Assembly (NCBI GenBank): GCA_029964075.1
Contig: CM057149.1
Coordinates: forward strand, 16,506,197-16,570,196
DNA length: 64,000 nt
Source: Patiria pectinifera
Lineage: Eukaryota > Echinodermata > Asteroidea > Valvatida > Asterinidae
Direction of reading: 5' to 3'
The notes under the pieces were generated by a model that worked only from the letters and a program-made list of their open reading frames with translations, made no database searches and had not been told where the DNA came from. Shown here piece by piece: positions 19,100-36,961 of this stretch (position 1 is its first letter; each line of letters starts with the position of its first letter). Both the position numbers and the translations under genes were made by a program.

Positions 19100-22000
19100 G
19101 GGTGATACGTCACCGCTTTGTAATGAATAGATGGACGTTGTACCGATGCTTTGTACTGCTGGTTGCATCATGATGCAAATTTTATGAGTGGTTTATATTT
19201 TTGGAATTGTATTTTCAATGTCATATAAATAATGCTGGTCCAAAAATATCTTCATTGTTCTGTTATGCGTAGGAATGAAAGATCAGATAAACAATGGTTT
19301 TCACTGCATCAAATTCGGATTTGTGTACAATGTATTGGAAAATCTTAGGTATTTTGAGGGTGCAATACTGAGTACAGTTTTGGCGTATTTTAGGGGAAAT
19401 TGCGACAACGTAAGTACGAATTGACCTAATATTTTGTTTTTGAAAATCTCTTCATTTTGTTTGGGGGGGGGGGCGGGGTTTATATGAAACCCCATATAAA
19501 ATTGGACGGGACCTTGATCATATTTTCAAAAAGATTGGAATTTTTGAAACTAAATCAGTTCGTCATTTTAAACAAAAGTTTAGAAGTTGCCACCAATCTG
19601 TTGATCAAGGACGAAATAAGACAGAGGCCTTCAAACATGCACGAGTCATCCATTTTGCTCAATTTGAATGCCGGCCGCCGGTGAAAATGGAATACGCGTA
19701 GGGAGTGGACGCGTTTTATTGTCAGGGATTGCGTAGGTAGGTGTCATCCATTCACTGCCCGTCGCGTCATTTATAAATTCTACCGTTTGATTTGTTACGA
19801 TTTTGCTGATATTCATATAGTACCCAAACCCAGATACTAGGCAATTGCGCCCCATTTCAAGGAACAGCTATACTAATCAGAAAGTTGCTTGGCAAAATTA
19901 CATACAAAGCACAAATCCGTTTAATTATTCCTAATTCAGGAATAATATGCAGTAATGAATGTTTATTAGTGCAATGGTAAGAATAATTTCATGAGGTGAC
20001 AGCTGGAATGTTCCACGAGGCGGAGGCGAAGCCGAGTGAAATGGAACACTTGAAGCTATAGTCACCTTAAAAAATATTGTTATTGCGCGAATGTGAAACA
20101 TTCATTATTTGTTTTACACACCGCCTGAATAAATCCTCATCAGAGCCACAATAGTGTGACTGTGTGGATGGTTAATGTACTTTATTTTTGCGGTGCGGCC
20201 GGGCCCGGCGGTGGGTTGGGATGAATAATTCAATGTACATATCAATGACCCACCAATCAGATGGCGGGGATTTATTCAGGCATTGTGGGTTAGTGTTTAT
20301 ATTGCTATCTCCCTATCTTCAACGGATTCTCACCCCCCCACCCCCGACTTTCGCATTTGTATATTTTATTTTAAAGAAAACAACTTTTTTTGTGAACCCT
20401 ATGAAAAGGGGAGTGTTATTTGGGGATCCACCTCTCTTGTGTTGCATGCTTCAAAATGTATACACTTTCAAACTAAACGTGGGCGTAATTGTTTTCTCCT
20501 GTCATCATTTCAATTAATAACTTTTTATTAAACACAAAACCATGGGCGGATCCAGGAATTTGCAAGGGGGGTGGGGGTTCATTAGCAAATCAATGCTGAA
20601 ATGTATACAGTTTTTTTTCCGGACACTTGCCCCATATACAATAGGTTGGGGGGGGGGTTCAATGGGAGTGCTGTTCAAATCGGACGATCATGAACAATAT
20701 TTTTTACAGACTAGAATAAGGTAACAAATACCCTTCCCCTTCCCCCTCCCCGGTCCGGTACCCCATGCTGTGCACAGGTGAACCTTCTTACCGGTACAGT
20801 TGACAATTTGTTTAGGGTGTCAGAGCAGGGGGGTTGGCATAATTTTCAATAGAATTTTGTCAGTGAAAAACAAAAATTAGTCAGAAATGGGGGGTTCAAC
20901 CCCTAAACATCCCCCCACCCCTAGTCTATGTAATAGACCCATGGCAAATGTTAGACAGGAGTCTGGGCTCCGTGGATAACGGGTGATACTCAGACTACCC
21001 TCCCCCGGATCAGCGCCAAAAAACATCTATTTTTTGGAGCGATACTCGATAACAATTCGGGGTCAGCAGTTTTTAAAAACAATGCTGCATACAGGACACA
21101 GAATAAGGACACGGAGGAAATACACAAGTTTGCTTGTTCAGTTTTTAAGTGTGCTCTTATCTTAACGTGGAGAAACGACAGGACAAAATGGTATCACCAT
21201 AACCGCATGCATTATCTTATGTTCTTGGACTTTTGTTTTGGAACAAGACAGAAAATCGTCATAGCAGCAAGATGGAGAACGTAGCTCAAACTTGTTGATT
21301 TTATTTTAATTTAGGTGGCAAAACCACAAGTTTACATGTGTGTCTTGGGTTTTATATTTGAATCTGACAAAAAAATGGTCGGAGCACACTCTGTTAAGGC
21401 TCAGTACTCCATCTTGTAGCTTCGGTGCTTTAACTATCTTTAAATGTAATTGATATAACCACTTTTTTTTTCTCTCGTGAACAAAATGAAAATCTGAACA
21501 CACTTCATTTGCTTCCATTTAAGAACAGCTTGTACTTAACACTAACACACAAAACACTTTCAATCTCTTTCTCTTTTTTTTTTTTTTGGCTTTTATATAA
21601 TTCCGATATTAAGTGCGATTTTAAGTATAGACAATACACAAAGCCTTTAATGAAAAAAGAAAAGCGGAATTACATTATTTCAAATTATAACTGACGAGAC
21701 TATCTAAAAGGGTTAACTCGGAAACAAGTTTTATACAATATTTGTTTGGTGACAATGAGTGCATATTGTAATTTGTTTTTTGTTTTGTTTAATCTATAGG
21801 AATATACAAGTTGATTGTTAAAGTTCTTACAAATCAAGCAAGTTTTTTTTTTTAACGTACATACAGAAAAAGTATGGTTGCATAATTTTGTTGAAATGGG
21901 ACTAGATTTTATTTGTTATAATTCATAAATTCTTTTGTATCCTTTTGCACACGAAACAAAATAAACCCTAGACAAACTTTAACGGGAAGTATTAATAAAG

Positions 22001-22690
22001 TAGCTTTGTACGCCTATGGTTTTAAGACCTCAAACTTTACACGGAAATATTTTTTAAAAAAAATCATAAATCAAAGCTGACATAACATGTTTAGACGAGA
22101 GACTCCAAAGATATGTAGAAAACCTCAGAACTTTAAGTTGGTCAAGTTTCTTTTTTTTTAGTTAGCATAGTGGTAAGCCATTATATTGACCGTAAATATA
22201 CAATGAAAAAAATTGTTCCATTACACTACGTGTACACGTGCTAACTAAGAGCACAGTACTACACACAAAGAACATGCAGTACCTCGCAATGCATAACAGC
22301 ATACTTAGAGTCTTACTAAAACCAAGTATGCAGCATGCTTTCGTACATATACGGGTGGAGTGTTCCCTGGCTGCCGTGAATTTGTAACTTTGAACAATTT
22401 CAAAAGCAGGGGCAAAACCAAAGGGTCGCTCAACCATGGTACGATATCCCTGCCATCACAAACAGTTGAAACTTTTGCTTATGCATGACTGAGTATTATA
22501 ACACAAGCATCGTGACTTCATGGAAAACAAATACAATGGTGAGACACACTGTCGCAATGCTGAATGGCAACTGACTCCGCGCACAAGTACTCCCTCAACG
22601 GTTGAAAAGAAACTGTTGGGAAGGACAACTGGGAGAGACTCTTAAACGCATTGCCTGTCGCGCCCCAGACTCGCGCAAAATCTAGCACGT
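19100..22690. other. Intergenic region 5' of Rho-1
   Basis: No gene seen. 19994-20067 is a GC-rich inverted repeat (AGGTGAC ends around GAGGCGGAGGCGAAGCCGAG). 20540-20760 holds G-rich repeat debris with GGCGGATCCAGG, of the same kind as the element at 56038. 20922-20997 is a short copy of the TAGTCTATGTAATAGAC family. The rest, including AT-rich 21300-22150, shows nothing I recognise. Confidence 0.5.
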
Positions 22691-22692
22691 AT

Positions 22693-22884
22693 GTTTATGG
22701 TGTAAATCAAGGATTTTCTTTTGTTCCTCTTCCCTTTTCCTTTGTACTAACTTTCCTTTGTCTCAACAGCTCTCATTGGTTTTGTACACGTTTTCTAATC
22801 GAGGTTGTCCTCGATTTGGTTCCTGTCCTCAATTCACCGATGATGTTGCACGTGTGTGTCCTCGATTTACACCATAAACAAACG
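22693..22884. repeat. Inverted repeat, GTTTATGGTGTAAATC arms
   Basis: GTTTATGGTGTAAATC at about 22693 recurs as GATTTACACCATAAAC at about 22864, about 190 bp end to end. It may be a short MITE. No target duplication found. Confidence 0.5.
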
Positions 22885-23503
22885 CAGTCGTGCGTACTTC
22901 GCACTATACCATGCGCGCACGCGGTGGTCTCTCCAATTGGCTCTCTGATAATGGTGACAAAGTGCCATCTACTGTTATGAACGGAGTCAATGGAGTACAG
23001 AAGTGTGACGTCATTTAGAACCAGAAAGTGTAGTGCAAACGAATGGAGTAAGCGCGCGTACTGGTTCTCGGACTGAATCACGCGGTAATGTCTTTTACAA
23101 ACATTTTGTGCGCGTGACGTATTCACTTCGGTACTCCATAGCCAATTATGGAAAATCGCATATTGCGTTCGGAGCACAACCAGGTGCATTTCATCTTCTG
23201 CATTTTGCGTCCACTCCAACACCCTCAAAACCATGATGCCTTTTAATATTAGTCTATGTACACAATCTAAATCTACTTAATTTTTTTTACTGATGTTAAA
23301 ATGCAACGTCCTAAGGAATGGCAGACACGTAACAATGACAGGTACCGTTTCACACCCAACCCTAGCAAATGGTAGCCTCTGTCAATAATAACCTTACAAA
23401 ATGCATTCAACAGTGAATTTGAGACTTGAAAAAACCTTGCCTTGAGACCAATGTATGTATACTGTACTTTATGAAACTCCAGGGTTTTTTTGTACGTATA
23501 TCT

Positions 23504-23766
23504 GGGCCCAATTTAATAGCGCTGCTTAACAGCCGACTTTGTGCTTACCGAGCCGCCATCTATTTCATAGGGACCGTTAAGCAGTAAGCACAGCAAAAGC
23601 ACGCTTAACCCCAGAAGAAAACTTTGCTTAAATCAGTGACGTAACAATAGAAATCTCCATGCGCGCAACCGTTAGCACGAAATAGTGCTTAAGCAGCAGC
23701 ATGATTTTCTGCTATAGTAAGCACAACTTTTCTGCTTACTGTTAAGCAGCGCTATGAAATTGGGCT
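23504..23766. mobile_element. GGGCCCAATTT-family MITE
   Basis: Left GCCCAATTTAATAGCGCTGC and right complement of GCCCAATTTCATAGCGCTGC, each continuing TTAACAG. The interior alternates GCTTAA/TTAAGC and CTTAC words in both orientations. I recall MITEs with this terminus as common in echinoderm and amphioxus DNA (memory, not a search). Confidence 0.75.
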
Positions 23767-23769
23767 TAG

Positions 23770-24720
23770 GTGTGAAATGTGGAAGTGAATATTTAAAGTG
23801 AGTTTTAAGCACGGTAAATACCAATTGTGTCTCTACTCTTTAGTATCAGCTGGTTCTACTACATTGCCTCTTACTGTTCTTACCACTTGTAACATTACAC
23901 CAGGAGTTACATGAAATTGTATTGATAGTAATATCCAGGCTTCAATATTCACACGGTACAAAAAATTTATGTAATTTTGTGGACAAGGTTAAGCGTATCC
24001 ATCTCACACGTTCACCAATTTAGGACAAATTTTTGTGCACCAAATTATACAAAATGATTTCACTGATTGTTACATTACATGTACTTTTCGTCTTATGAAA
24101 TTTAAATAATCTTGTACTAGATTAAACGTGGGTGTTATTTTCAGGGTCTTTGAAGCAGTGGAAATTATTTGAACAATAAAAGCCTGATCAGCCAGACGGA
24201 ATTTGCGAACATCACGTTGAACAGACATCTTGCATTTCGCACCGAGGATAGTACTGAAAAGTGGCCGTAGGAGAGAACACGGGCCTTTTTGTTAGCTTTC
24301 ACTGTGTTTGCATCCATAGTACAGTGCCGGATGCAAAGTGCGAGCGGGAAGTCGACAGCAAGACATTACCATGAGCCCTACGGACTGCAACTGATCAGAA
24401 ATTACAGCTTTCGTCGTTTGCTTTGTCTTAGCACCCTGGCATAACCAATCACACAAGAAACTGTGCTTGTTATATAGTCATACCGTGACTACATAATATA
24501 AGGTAAAAAAGAAGAATTAGAATTGCCCCCCCCCCCCTCCCCTTTCATAAAAAAAAACTGCACTCAGCTGGTATATATCTCTTATTTGAGCAATGAACTA
24601 AAAAAAAAAACTTGCTGTCGGGAACTGATGTGAGGCCTCTTCTAAGAGACACGGCTCAGTTTGACTTCAACAGCCATCAGCTGAGTGCAGCTTTTTCTTC
24701 ATACTTGGTATTAAACAAAG
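23770..24720. other. Intergenic, 3' flank of Rho-2
   Basis: Nothing recognised apart from a poly-C tract near 24530 and A runs near 24600. The stretch lies downstream of Rho-2. Confidence 0.4.
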
Positions 24721-24726
24721 TAAATA

Positions 24727-24732
24727 TTTATT
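24727..24732 (-). terminator. Candidate polyadenylation signal for Rho-2
   Basis: AATAAA on the minus strand 93 bases 3' of the Rho-2 stop codon. Motif only. Confidence 0.35.
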
Positions 24733-24824
24733 TTAGTTTAGAAAATGAAAACCCTCTTTCCCGGGCAGGAAAGTGTTTCTGTGTTGATATTAGGGAGATC
24801 TGCTTTTTTCTTTTTTTTCTTTTT

Positions 24825-31420
<6,596 letters not shown>

Positions 31421-31584
31421 TTGCCGTTCGGTTCTAAAAAAAAAAAAAAATGGCCACACCTCAATAGCTCCTATAGGGGGTACGGCAATTGCTCAATTAC
31501 TCACTACCCCGAATGACATCACAAGTGCTTGTGCAATGCATGGTGGGGGAAAATGTTTATTCATTATTTTGTGAAACGGATTTG

Positions 31585-31614
31585 ATTGGCTCATGTGCCG
31601 TCAAATTGACGTCA
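31585..31614 (-). promoter_or_regulatory. CCAAT box and palindromic CRE upstream of Rho-2
   Basis: CCAAT (as ATTGG) at 31585-31589 and TGACGTCA at 31607-31614, about 170-190 bp upstream of the tentative first Rho-2 exon. Both are standard proximal promoter motifs. The link to Rho-2 depends on the tentative exon at 31343. Confidence 0.35.
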
Positions 31615-31619
31615 CTCTC

Positions 31620-32690
31620 GAACAGGTAAATAACCTTTGAACAAAGCAAAAATCTCGATTTTCTTTTTTAAGAAAAATGAGATACACGACCAAGACGCAA
31701 ATTGAAATGTAGGAATAAAGTTATGACGAGCAGCGGTATTCGAAATCGCAATATTTAAAAGGTTGTTGGCTGGCTCAAATTGTCTGCAAATGAAAAGAAA
31801 GAAGGGAACGCCCTGCATTTTTGTGAATATCATGTATCAAAGTCCGCTGAGCCTGGCAGGCGCCGCCGCGTGAGGCGCGAATTTGGAATACAATATTTTT
31901 GGGATTCAGATTTATTTGGATACTGCCAATAAACCACGATAAACTAAATATCAAAAACAGGCAGCAAAACAAATATCCTTTAGGTGAAACAAAAGGAAGT
32001 GATATCAAAAAAATGAAAAATACCGTCACCTATAGCTCTGCTGACAAAAGACTAGCGCGTTGGCGATCGGATGACTCACCGTATAAAGTTTTGTTCCGGC
32101 GGGAGACGACTGTGTGCAACCGAAACTTTACTCTCCAAATATATAGTTGTGAGGGCCATCTATAAATAGATCTCGCAAACGCCCCGCACGACGCGACGGA
32201 GATCAGCGATATATAACTCCTGTTTTTATTTCTGTAAATACGTTTCGATATAAACATGACGTGATAATTATTGTATTGTCGTTTCAATCTGCATGGGTTT
32301 TGTTATATTTTCGAGTAAAACAGTCATTTGGAATTGGGGCATCTATAATCCTCTGAAAAAAATGGGGGTTTTAATAATATTGGCCGGCGCGCGGATCGCT
32401 TTTTTTTTTGCCTCAAAAAGCTCACAAACGATTATATATGAATTAATGTCGGGTCTAAAATAATTTTAAAAGCTGTAACTATTGTTCATTACTAAAACGT
32501 GGACGATGTGTTTTGGGATTTTTGTTGTTGTCTCATTTAAAAGGGAATAATTCTATTGTATTACTTGTAGAATAAAAAAAAATCTATATTTTTTTTACAT
32601 GCACCGACAACGCGCGCTAAAGGGCACCGTTGCTTCGTATTCCGGGTCACTCCAGTGCAATTCAGGGAGGGCTCAAAAATAAACCTGTGT
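31620..32690. other. Intergenic between Rho-2 and RBR-A
   Basis: No gene seen. CTATAAATAG at 32160-32169 fits a MEF2 or TATA-like site. 31850-31880 is locally GC-rich. Otherwise nothing recognised. Confidence 0.35.
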
Positions 32691-32935
32691 CACGCGCTGT
32701 GTATCATGTTTAATACGCAATATGCGCCCGGCTGTTGTTGTATTGCAAATCACTGGATTCGAATTGCCCAATCAAACCATTAGTCCAGTGGAAATGAAAA
32801 GACGTCACAATTTAGTAGAGTCGACTCCGATTGGCTGGCGCTGGAGCGGCTTGCATTACCCTATACCTGCATGTGAGCCATATTAGCCGTTATACAGGAG
32901 ACTAATTCAAGATGGTGATACTCAGACTAGGGCGG
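32690..32935. mobile_element. Fragment of a dispersed element, family of 45617-46046
   Basis: Aligns with 45830-46046 in blocks: GGCTGTTGTTG, CACTGGATTCGAATTG, TAGTAAAGTCGACTCCG-like, TTATACAGGAGA and GGTGATACTCAGACTA. The left edge of the large duplication falls inside this element. Confidence 0.65.
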
Positions 32936-33286
32936 CGTTGGTGCTCAGTCTTGTGATTTTTAACCCCAGATTGCTACGGTGGTACCTATAACCTATTGAC
33001 AGACAATTAAGTGGTCGGACATGACCGAGAAACAAACAGAGACAGTGACAAGGGACAAAATGGACACTGCAATCAGACACACAAGGACATAACCTAGAAA
33101 AACAGAAACTGGTATGAGACGAGAGCATATACATCTAGATTCATGAATTATAACTAATTATTCGAATAATTAAGAATTGAGAGTAGATGTGATCTAAGGT
33201 TTTTAACAAAGACAGAGAAGGAGGGTGATGATTTTAAGAAGTTATCTAGACTATTCCAATATCATGATGTACAACGTTGAATAACG

Positions 33287-33545
33287 CTATTTTGAGACAA
33301 ATGTTGTTCTGTTAAGGTTAGACATATAAATTTCTCTTACTATAGTGCTTCGGGTGTTATACAAATGAATATCAGATGTGAACATCAAGAAGGGGTTGAA
33401 ACAAGTAGGTAATGTATTGTTTGTAAATTTAAACATAAATTTACCCAGGTTAAAGTAGTATAAGTCATTGAATTGTAAGAGTCTCCGAGTCAAATTGGCA
33501 AATAAAGGAAGGGCCAGTATATGATCACGATATCCAGCACAAATC
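33287..33545 (-). mobile_element. Non-LTR retrotransposon (LINE) fragment, reverse transcriptase C-terminus
   Basis: Minus-strand reading encodes HILALPLFANLTRRLL, DLYYFNLGKFMFKF, LPTCF and IHLYNTRS before a stop. This is the pattern of the extreme C-terminus of LINE ORF2 proteins (DLY..N.GKFM...LP..F.....H.YNTR). Only about 86 codons remain. The same fragment is present in the duplicate at 49981-50239. Confidence 0.75.
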
Positions 33546-33681
33546 GTACCGCTCGCTGCTGTTTCTAATTAAGCTCGCACAACACCATGAAGGAATGAAA
33601 TTTAACGGCGACAGCAGCTGTGGACTATGGACGGACATAAATTCGCTCCTACCCCCCCCCCTTACCCCCGCCCTATACTGG

Positions 33682-34693
33682 CATATGGAGCAAGAAACGA
33701 GACGATCGGTCACGCACCATATGTCATGCAGCATTGCTACACTGCTACAGAATTGAGCATGCGCAGTAACGATATTACACGTGTAGCACTGTGTAGCATT
33801 TAATTTGTGCACAAGTCAATGGTGTAGCACTTTTTTGCTACTTGCCACGGCCCCTTACGCGTGTAGCACTGTGTAGCATTTGATTTGTGCACAAATCAAT
33901 GGTGGTGTACTTTTGCTACTTGGCTTTTTTGCCCTTTCATTTACGCGTGTAGCACTGTGTAGCATTTGATTTGTGCACAAATCAATGGTGTAGCACTTTT
34001 TTGCTACTTGGCACGGCCCCTTCCTTTTCGCCCTTTCATTTACGCGTGTAGCACTGTGTAGCATTTGATTTGTGCACAAATCAATGGTGTAGCACTTTTT
34101 TGCTACTTGGCACGGCCCCTTCCTTTTTGCCCTTTCATTTACGCGTGTAGCACTGTGTAGCATTTCATTTGTGCACAAGTCAATGGTGTAGCACTTTCTT
34201 CTTCCTTTTTGCCCTTTCATTTACGCGTGTAGCACTGTGTAGCATTTCATTTGTGCACAAGTCAATGGTGTAGCACTTTTTTGCTACTTGGCACGGCCCG
34301 TTCCTTTTCGCCCTTTCATTTACGCGTGTTGCACTGTGAAGCATTTGATTTGTGCACAAATCAATGGTGTAGCACTTTTGCCTTCCTTTTCGCCCTTTGA
34401 TTTACGTGTGTAGCGCTTTGTAGCATTTCATTTGTGCACAAGTCAATGGTGTAGCATATATTTTGCTACTTGGCACGGCCACTTCCTTTTTGCCCTTTTC
34501 TTATAACTTGCCAAGCGTTCAGCGTTGGTGCGTTTTCCCTTGTCTGGTTCTTTGACCTTAAGGTGGCTCATGCCCATTCGAATAAAAGGCATCAAGGTAT
34601 CACCTGACTAACTGTTTCCTGTAGCATGTAGCACTGCTACACACACAGGCCTTGAATTCAATTGTCTCAAAACTTGCTGGGTATATATACTGG
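33682..34693. mobile_element. 1-kb insertion with minisatellite core (absent from copy B)
   Basis: Copy B is continuous where copy A carries this block. TATACTGG is present at both edges (33674-33681 and 34686-34693), as expected for an 8-bp target duplication or for microhomology deletion in B. About 700 bp of the core is the tandem array at 33778-34480. Near the edges TGTAGCA/TGCTACA words occur in both orientations, but no clean inverted ends are seen. Confidence 0.6.
33778..34480. repeat. Minisatellite, about 8 units of 79-99 bp
   Basis: Units start near 33778, 33857, 33943, 34042, 34140, 34222, 34321 and 34405 with ACGCGTGTAGCACTGTGTAG. Each contains a palindrome, in the best units the perfect 20-mer TTGATTTGTGCACAAATCAA, followed by GGTGTAGCAC and CCCTTTCATTT. 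Confidence 0.9.
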
Positions 34694-35039
34694 GCGTACC
34701 CTGGGCGGGGGGTATACGGGCGAAAGACGTAAGTTTGCTGATGGAAAATTTTGCTGATGGAAAATCAGTAGAGGGCGGTATAACCATTTTTATCAAACGA
34801 TTACGGCTGTTCTATTTTAAGTTGGGCGATACCACCAAAGGTGTTGTCAAAATACCAGCATTATACAGAGAGACAATTCTTACCAAATATAAGTTATGAT
34901 GATATTAGAAACATCAAAGTGTAGAATAAATAAATACTTTTTTGATTTTTTTACAAGGCCTAAGTTCAACTAATTGAAATTGAGTGCAAGAATTTATTGT
35001 GGAACCCCTACTTACTAATGAAATATGCTGTTCAAAGGT

Positions 35040-35214
35040 CAGTCTAAAAAACCAAAACAAGACACGCAAGATGTTGCACAACATGGGTGAAATGATGGCA
35101 AAACTCAACAGTATAAAAGTCACATTTAGCCGCTGTTCTGTAGGCTTAAAGTTAAAGGAAGGGCTTAGCAGCAACCGTGCCGACCGGAGGAGGAACCACT
35201 GTCGTCATCTTGAG
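35040..35214 (+). other. Exon-like block upstream of RBR-A, conserved in copy B (50721-50897)
   Basis: Open in one frame in both copies, basic (SLKNQNKTRKMLHN, ADRRRNHCRHLE) and ending GAG|GTAC at the same place. It could be a 5' exon of the RBR genes, but the reading frame does not join in phase to the exon that contains the predicted start codon, so if transcribed it is probably 5' UTR. Confidence 0.3.
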
Positions 35215-35538
35215 GTACAATTGTATTTTTAATTATTATTATTATGAACGAATAATGAGCTTTGACTTTGTTGTAGTTGACTAGTCCAATGTATGTATGG
35301 AGTGCTCTGACAATATTTAAAAAGTGACATGTCTGAAACAGTGTCACCGCTTCATATTTTTTTCTTCAAGATCAGCAATTTTTTTTTCAAGATTTGTCAA
35401 GCCTATGCAAATCATTACACAACCATGTGTTAATAAAATACACGTAATTTTCAGAGTACAATTTTTGGGTTAAATTAAAAACCAACTTACTGGATTTCGG
35501 TTAAAAAAACCCCAAAAAACTCACTACTGTAGTTCTAG

Positions 35539-36285
35539 ACCCATGAACGTGGCTTGTAAACTACGCCACGTTCTTGTGTCATTTTGAACCTGGCGAAATT
35601 GTCCTTCTGACTCCCTCCGTTACACACACTGGATGTTATTTTGCCCATGTAATAAGTACTCACATATGAAGCTGTCTTGAAATCCGTTTGCACATCAAAA
35701 CTTGCATTTGACGAAATTTGAGGAAAATTCTGGCCCCGATTTTCCGGTTTATGATGTCCTGCTAGCTGCCATTTTCTCCCAAGTGACGCATGCGCATTGC
35801 GTTTTATTGTACCGTCCTTCGTATAATTCTACGGCTGTTTACTGTCGCAGCTAAAAGAGACATCGTTTTAGACAAGTTTCAAGTCCTTTCCTCTCTCACC
35901 GCACCGCACGCTGGCGCACGTGCGCCCACGCCACGTGCGTGAGCGCACACGTACACGTGATGAGCCTAACAGCCAATCGGGTGCGGGGTTGTTTTTTTCG
36001 GGGTTGCGACATGAAACAGCCGTCAATCTGTCCAAGCGACTCGTCCGGGGTCATTTGTTAGGGTCACTTGTCGTGTAAAAATGAAATTTCTGTACACGTT
36101 CGTATGGGTCTTTACTGATGGGCAAATTTCGTCGAAATTACACAGCCTAAACAATCGGACGGGCAAATTTAGATTTCTAGGTGAGTACTCAACACCCATA
36201 CGGAATTGTGTTTGGCGGATCGATTTTCGCTAGGTTCAAAATGACACAAGAACGTGGCGTTGTATACAACGCCACGTTCACGGGT
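35539..36285. mobile_element. 747-bp inverted-repeat element with 15-bp target duplication
   Basis: CTACTGTAGTTCTAG occurs at 35524-35538 and 36286-36300 and once at the empty site in copy B (about 51271-51285). The element begins ACCCATGAACGTGGC and ends with the complement of ACCCGTGAACGTGGC. Inverted similarity continues inward through GCCACGTTCTTGTGTCATTT and TTGAACCT.GCGA, about 60 bp per arm. Each arm contains its own hairpin, GAACGTGGC with GCCACGTTC around an 11-12 base loop. The centre is CpG-rich and has no coding potential I can see. Confidence 0.85.
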
Positions 36286-36961
36286 CTACTGTAGTTCTAG
36301 TGTAGCGAGCTGCTAAATAAAAATAACAAATTTAAAATACAAATTACACAACCGTAAAAAGGTTTACATAAAATTTATTTTGTTGGTTTGCACTTTTGGG
36401 AAATTTTTAAAGATGTTTGGCTTTTTTGGGTTTTTTTTTCAAGTTTTCAAGATGGATCTCAAATTTGTAAGAACTTGAAACAATTTTTAACGTGCAAAAC
36501 TAAATCAGGCCAACTTTACTCATTTGCCATCAAATTTCTCCAGAATTTTCATTCGGCAAAGAAAAGGTCCTCCGTATTTCACCAGCCACCTCTTTGGTTG
36601 TGTAATGTGTACTGAGAGTCGATTGCATTTTCAAAGTATTTTCTAAAATTAGTAACCAAATTGGAAATGTTTCTCAGTCCCAGATTCATGTCTTTCCAAC
36701 ATTTCTACAATGACTGACCTTCCGTTGTGATAATATATGATAAAAAAGGTAGCATCAGGATGCAACTTTCTTTTCACAAAAAAAATCACGAAACAAAAAA
36801 AGGGGAGGTGGACAGAAAAAAAGGCAGTGGGCGGGGCAAGAAATTGGTTTGCTTCTTAAGTTGGCCTTATTAGAATTGGCTTTTTTTTTTACCATAGTGG
36901 CATCCTAGCTGACACCATTTCATCACATCAGGACCTGAGCGCAGTCGACAACAAGGAGAAC

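Noticed and set aside
22773..23234. Minus-strand reading frame of 153 residues
   Set aside because: It crosses an inverted repeat, has no recognisable domain and lies in MITE-like sequence.
33855..34220. Minus-strand 121-residue repetitive reading frame
   Set aside because: It runs through the minisatellite; unit length and frame vary, with no start context, splice signals or homology.
33674..34500. Regularly spaced repeats resembling a CRISPR array
   Set aside because: The organism is an animal, the units are contiguous minisatellite copies and there are no unique spacers.
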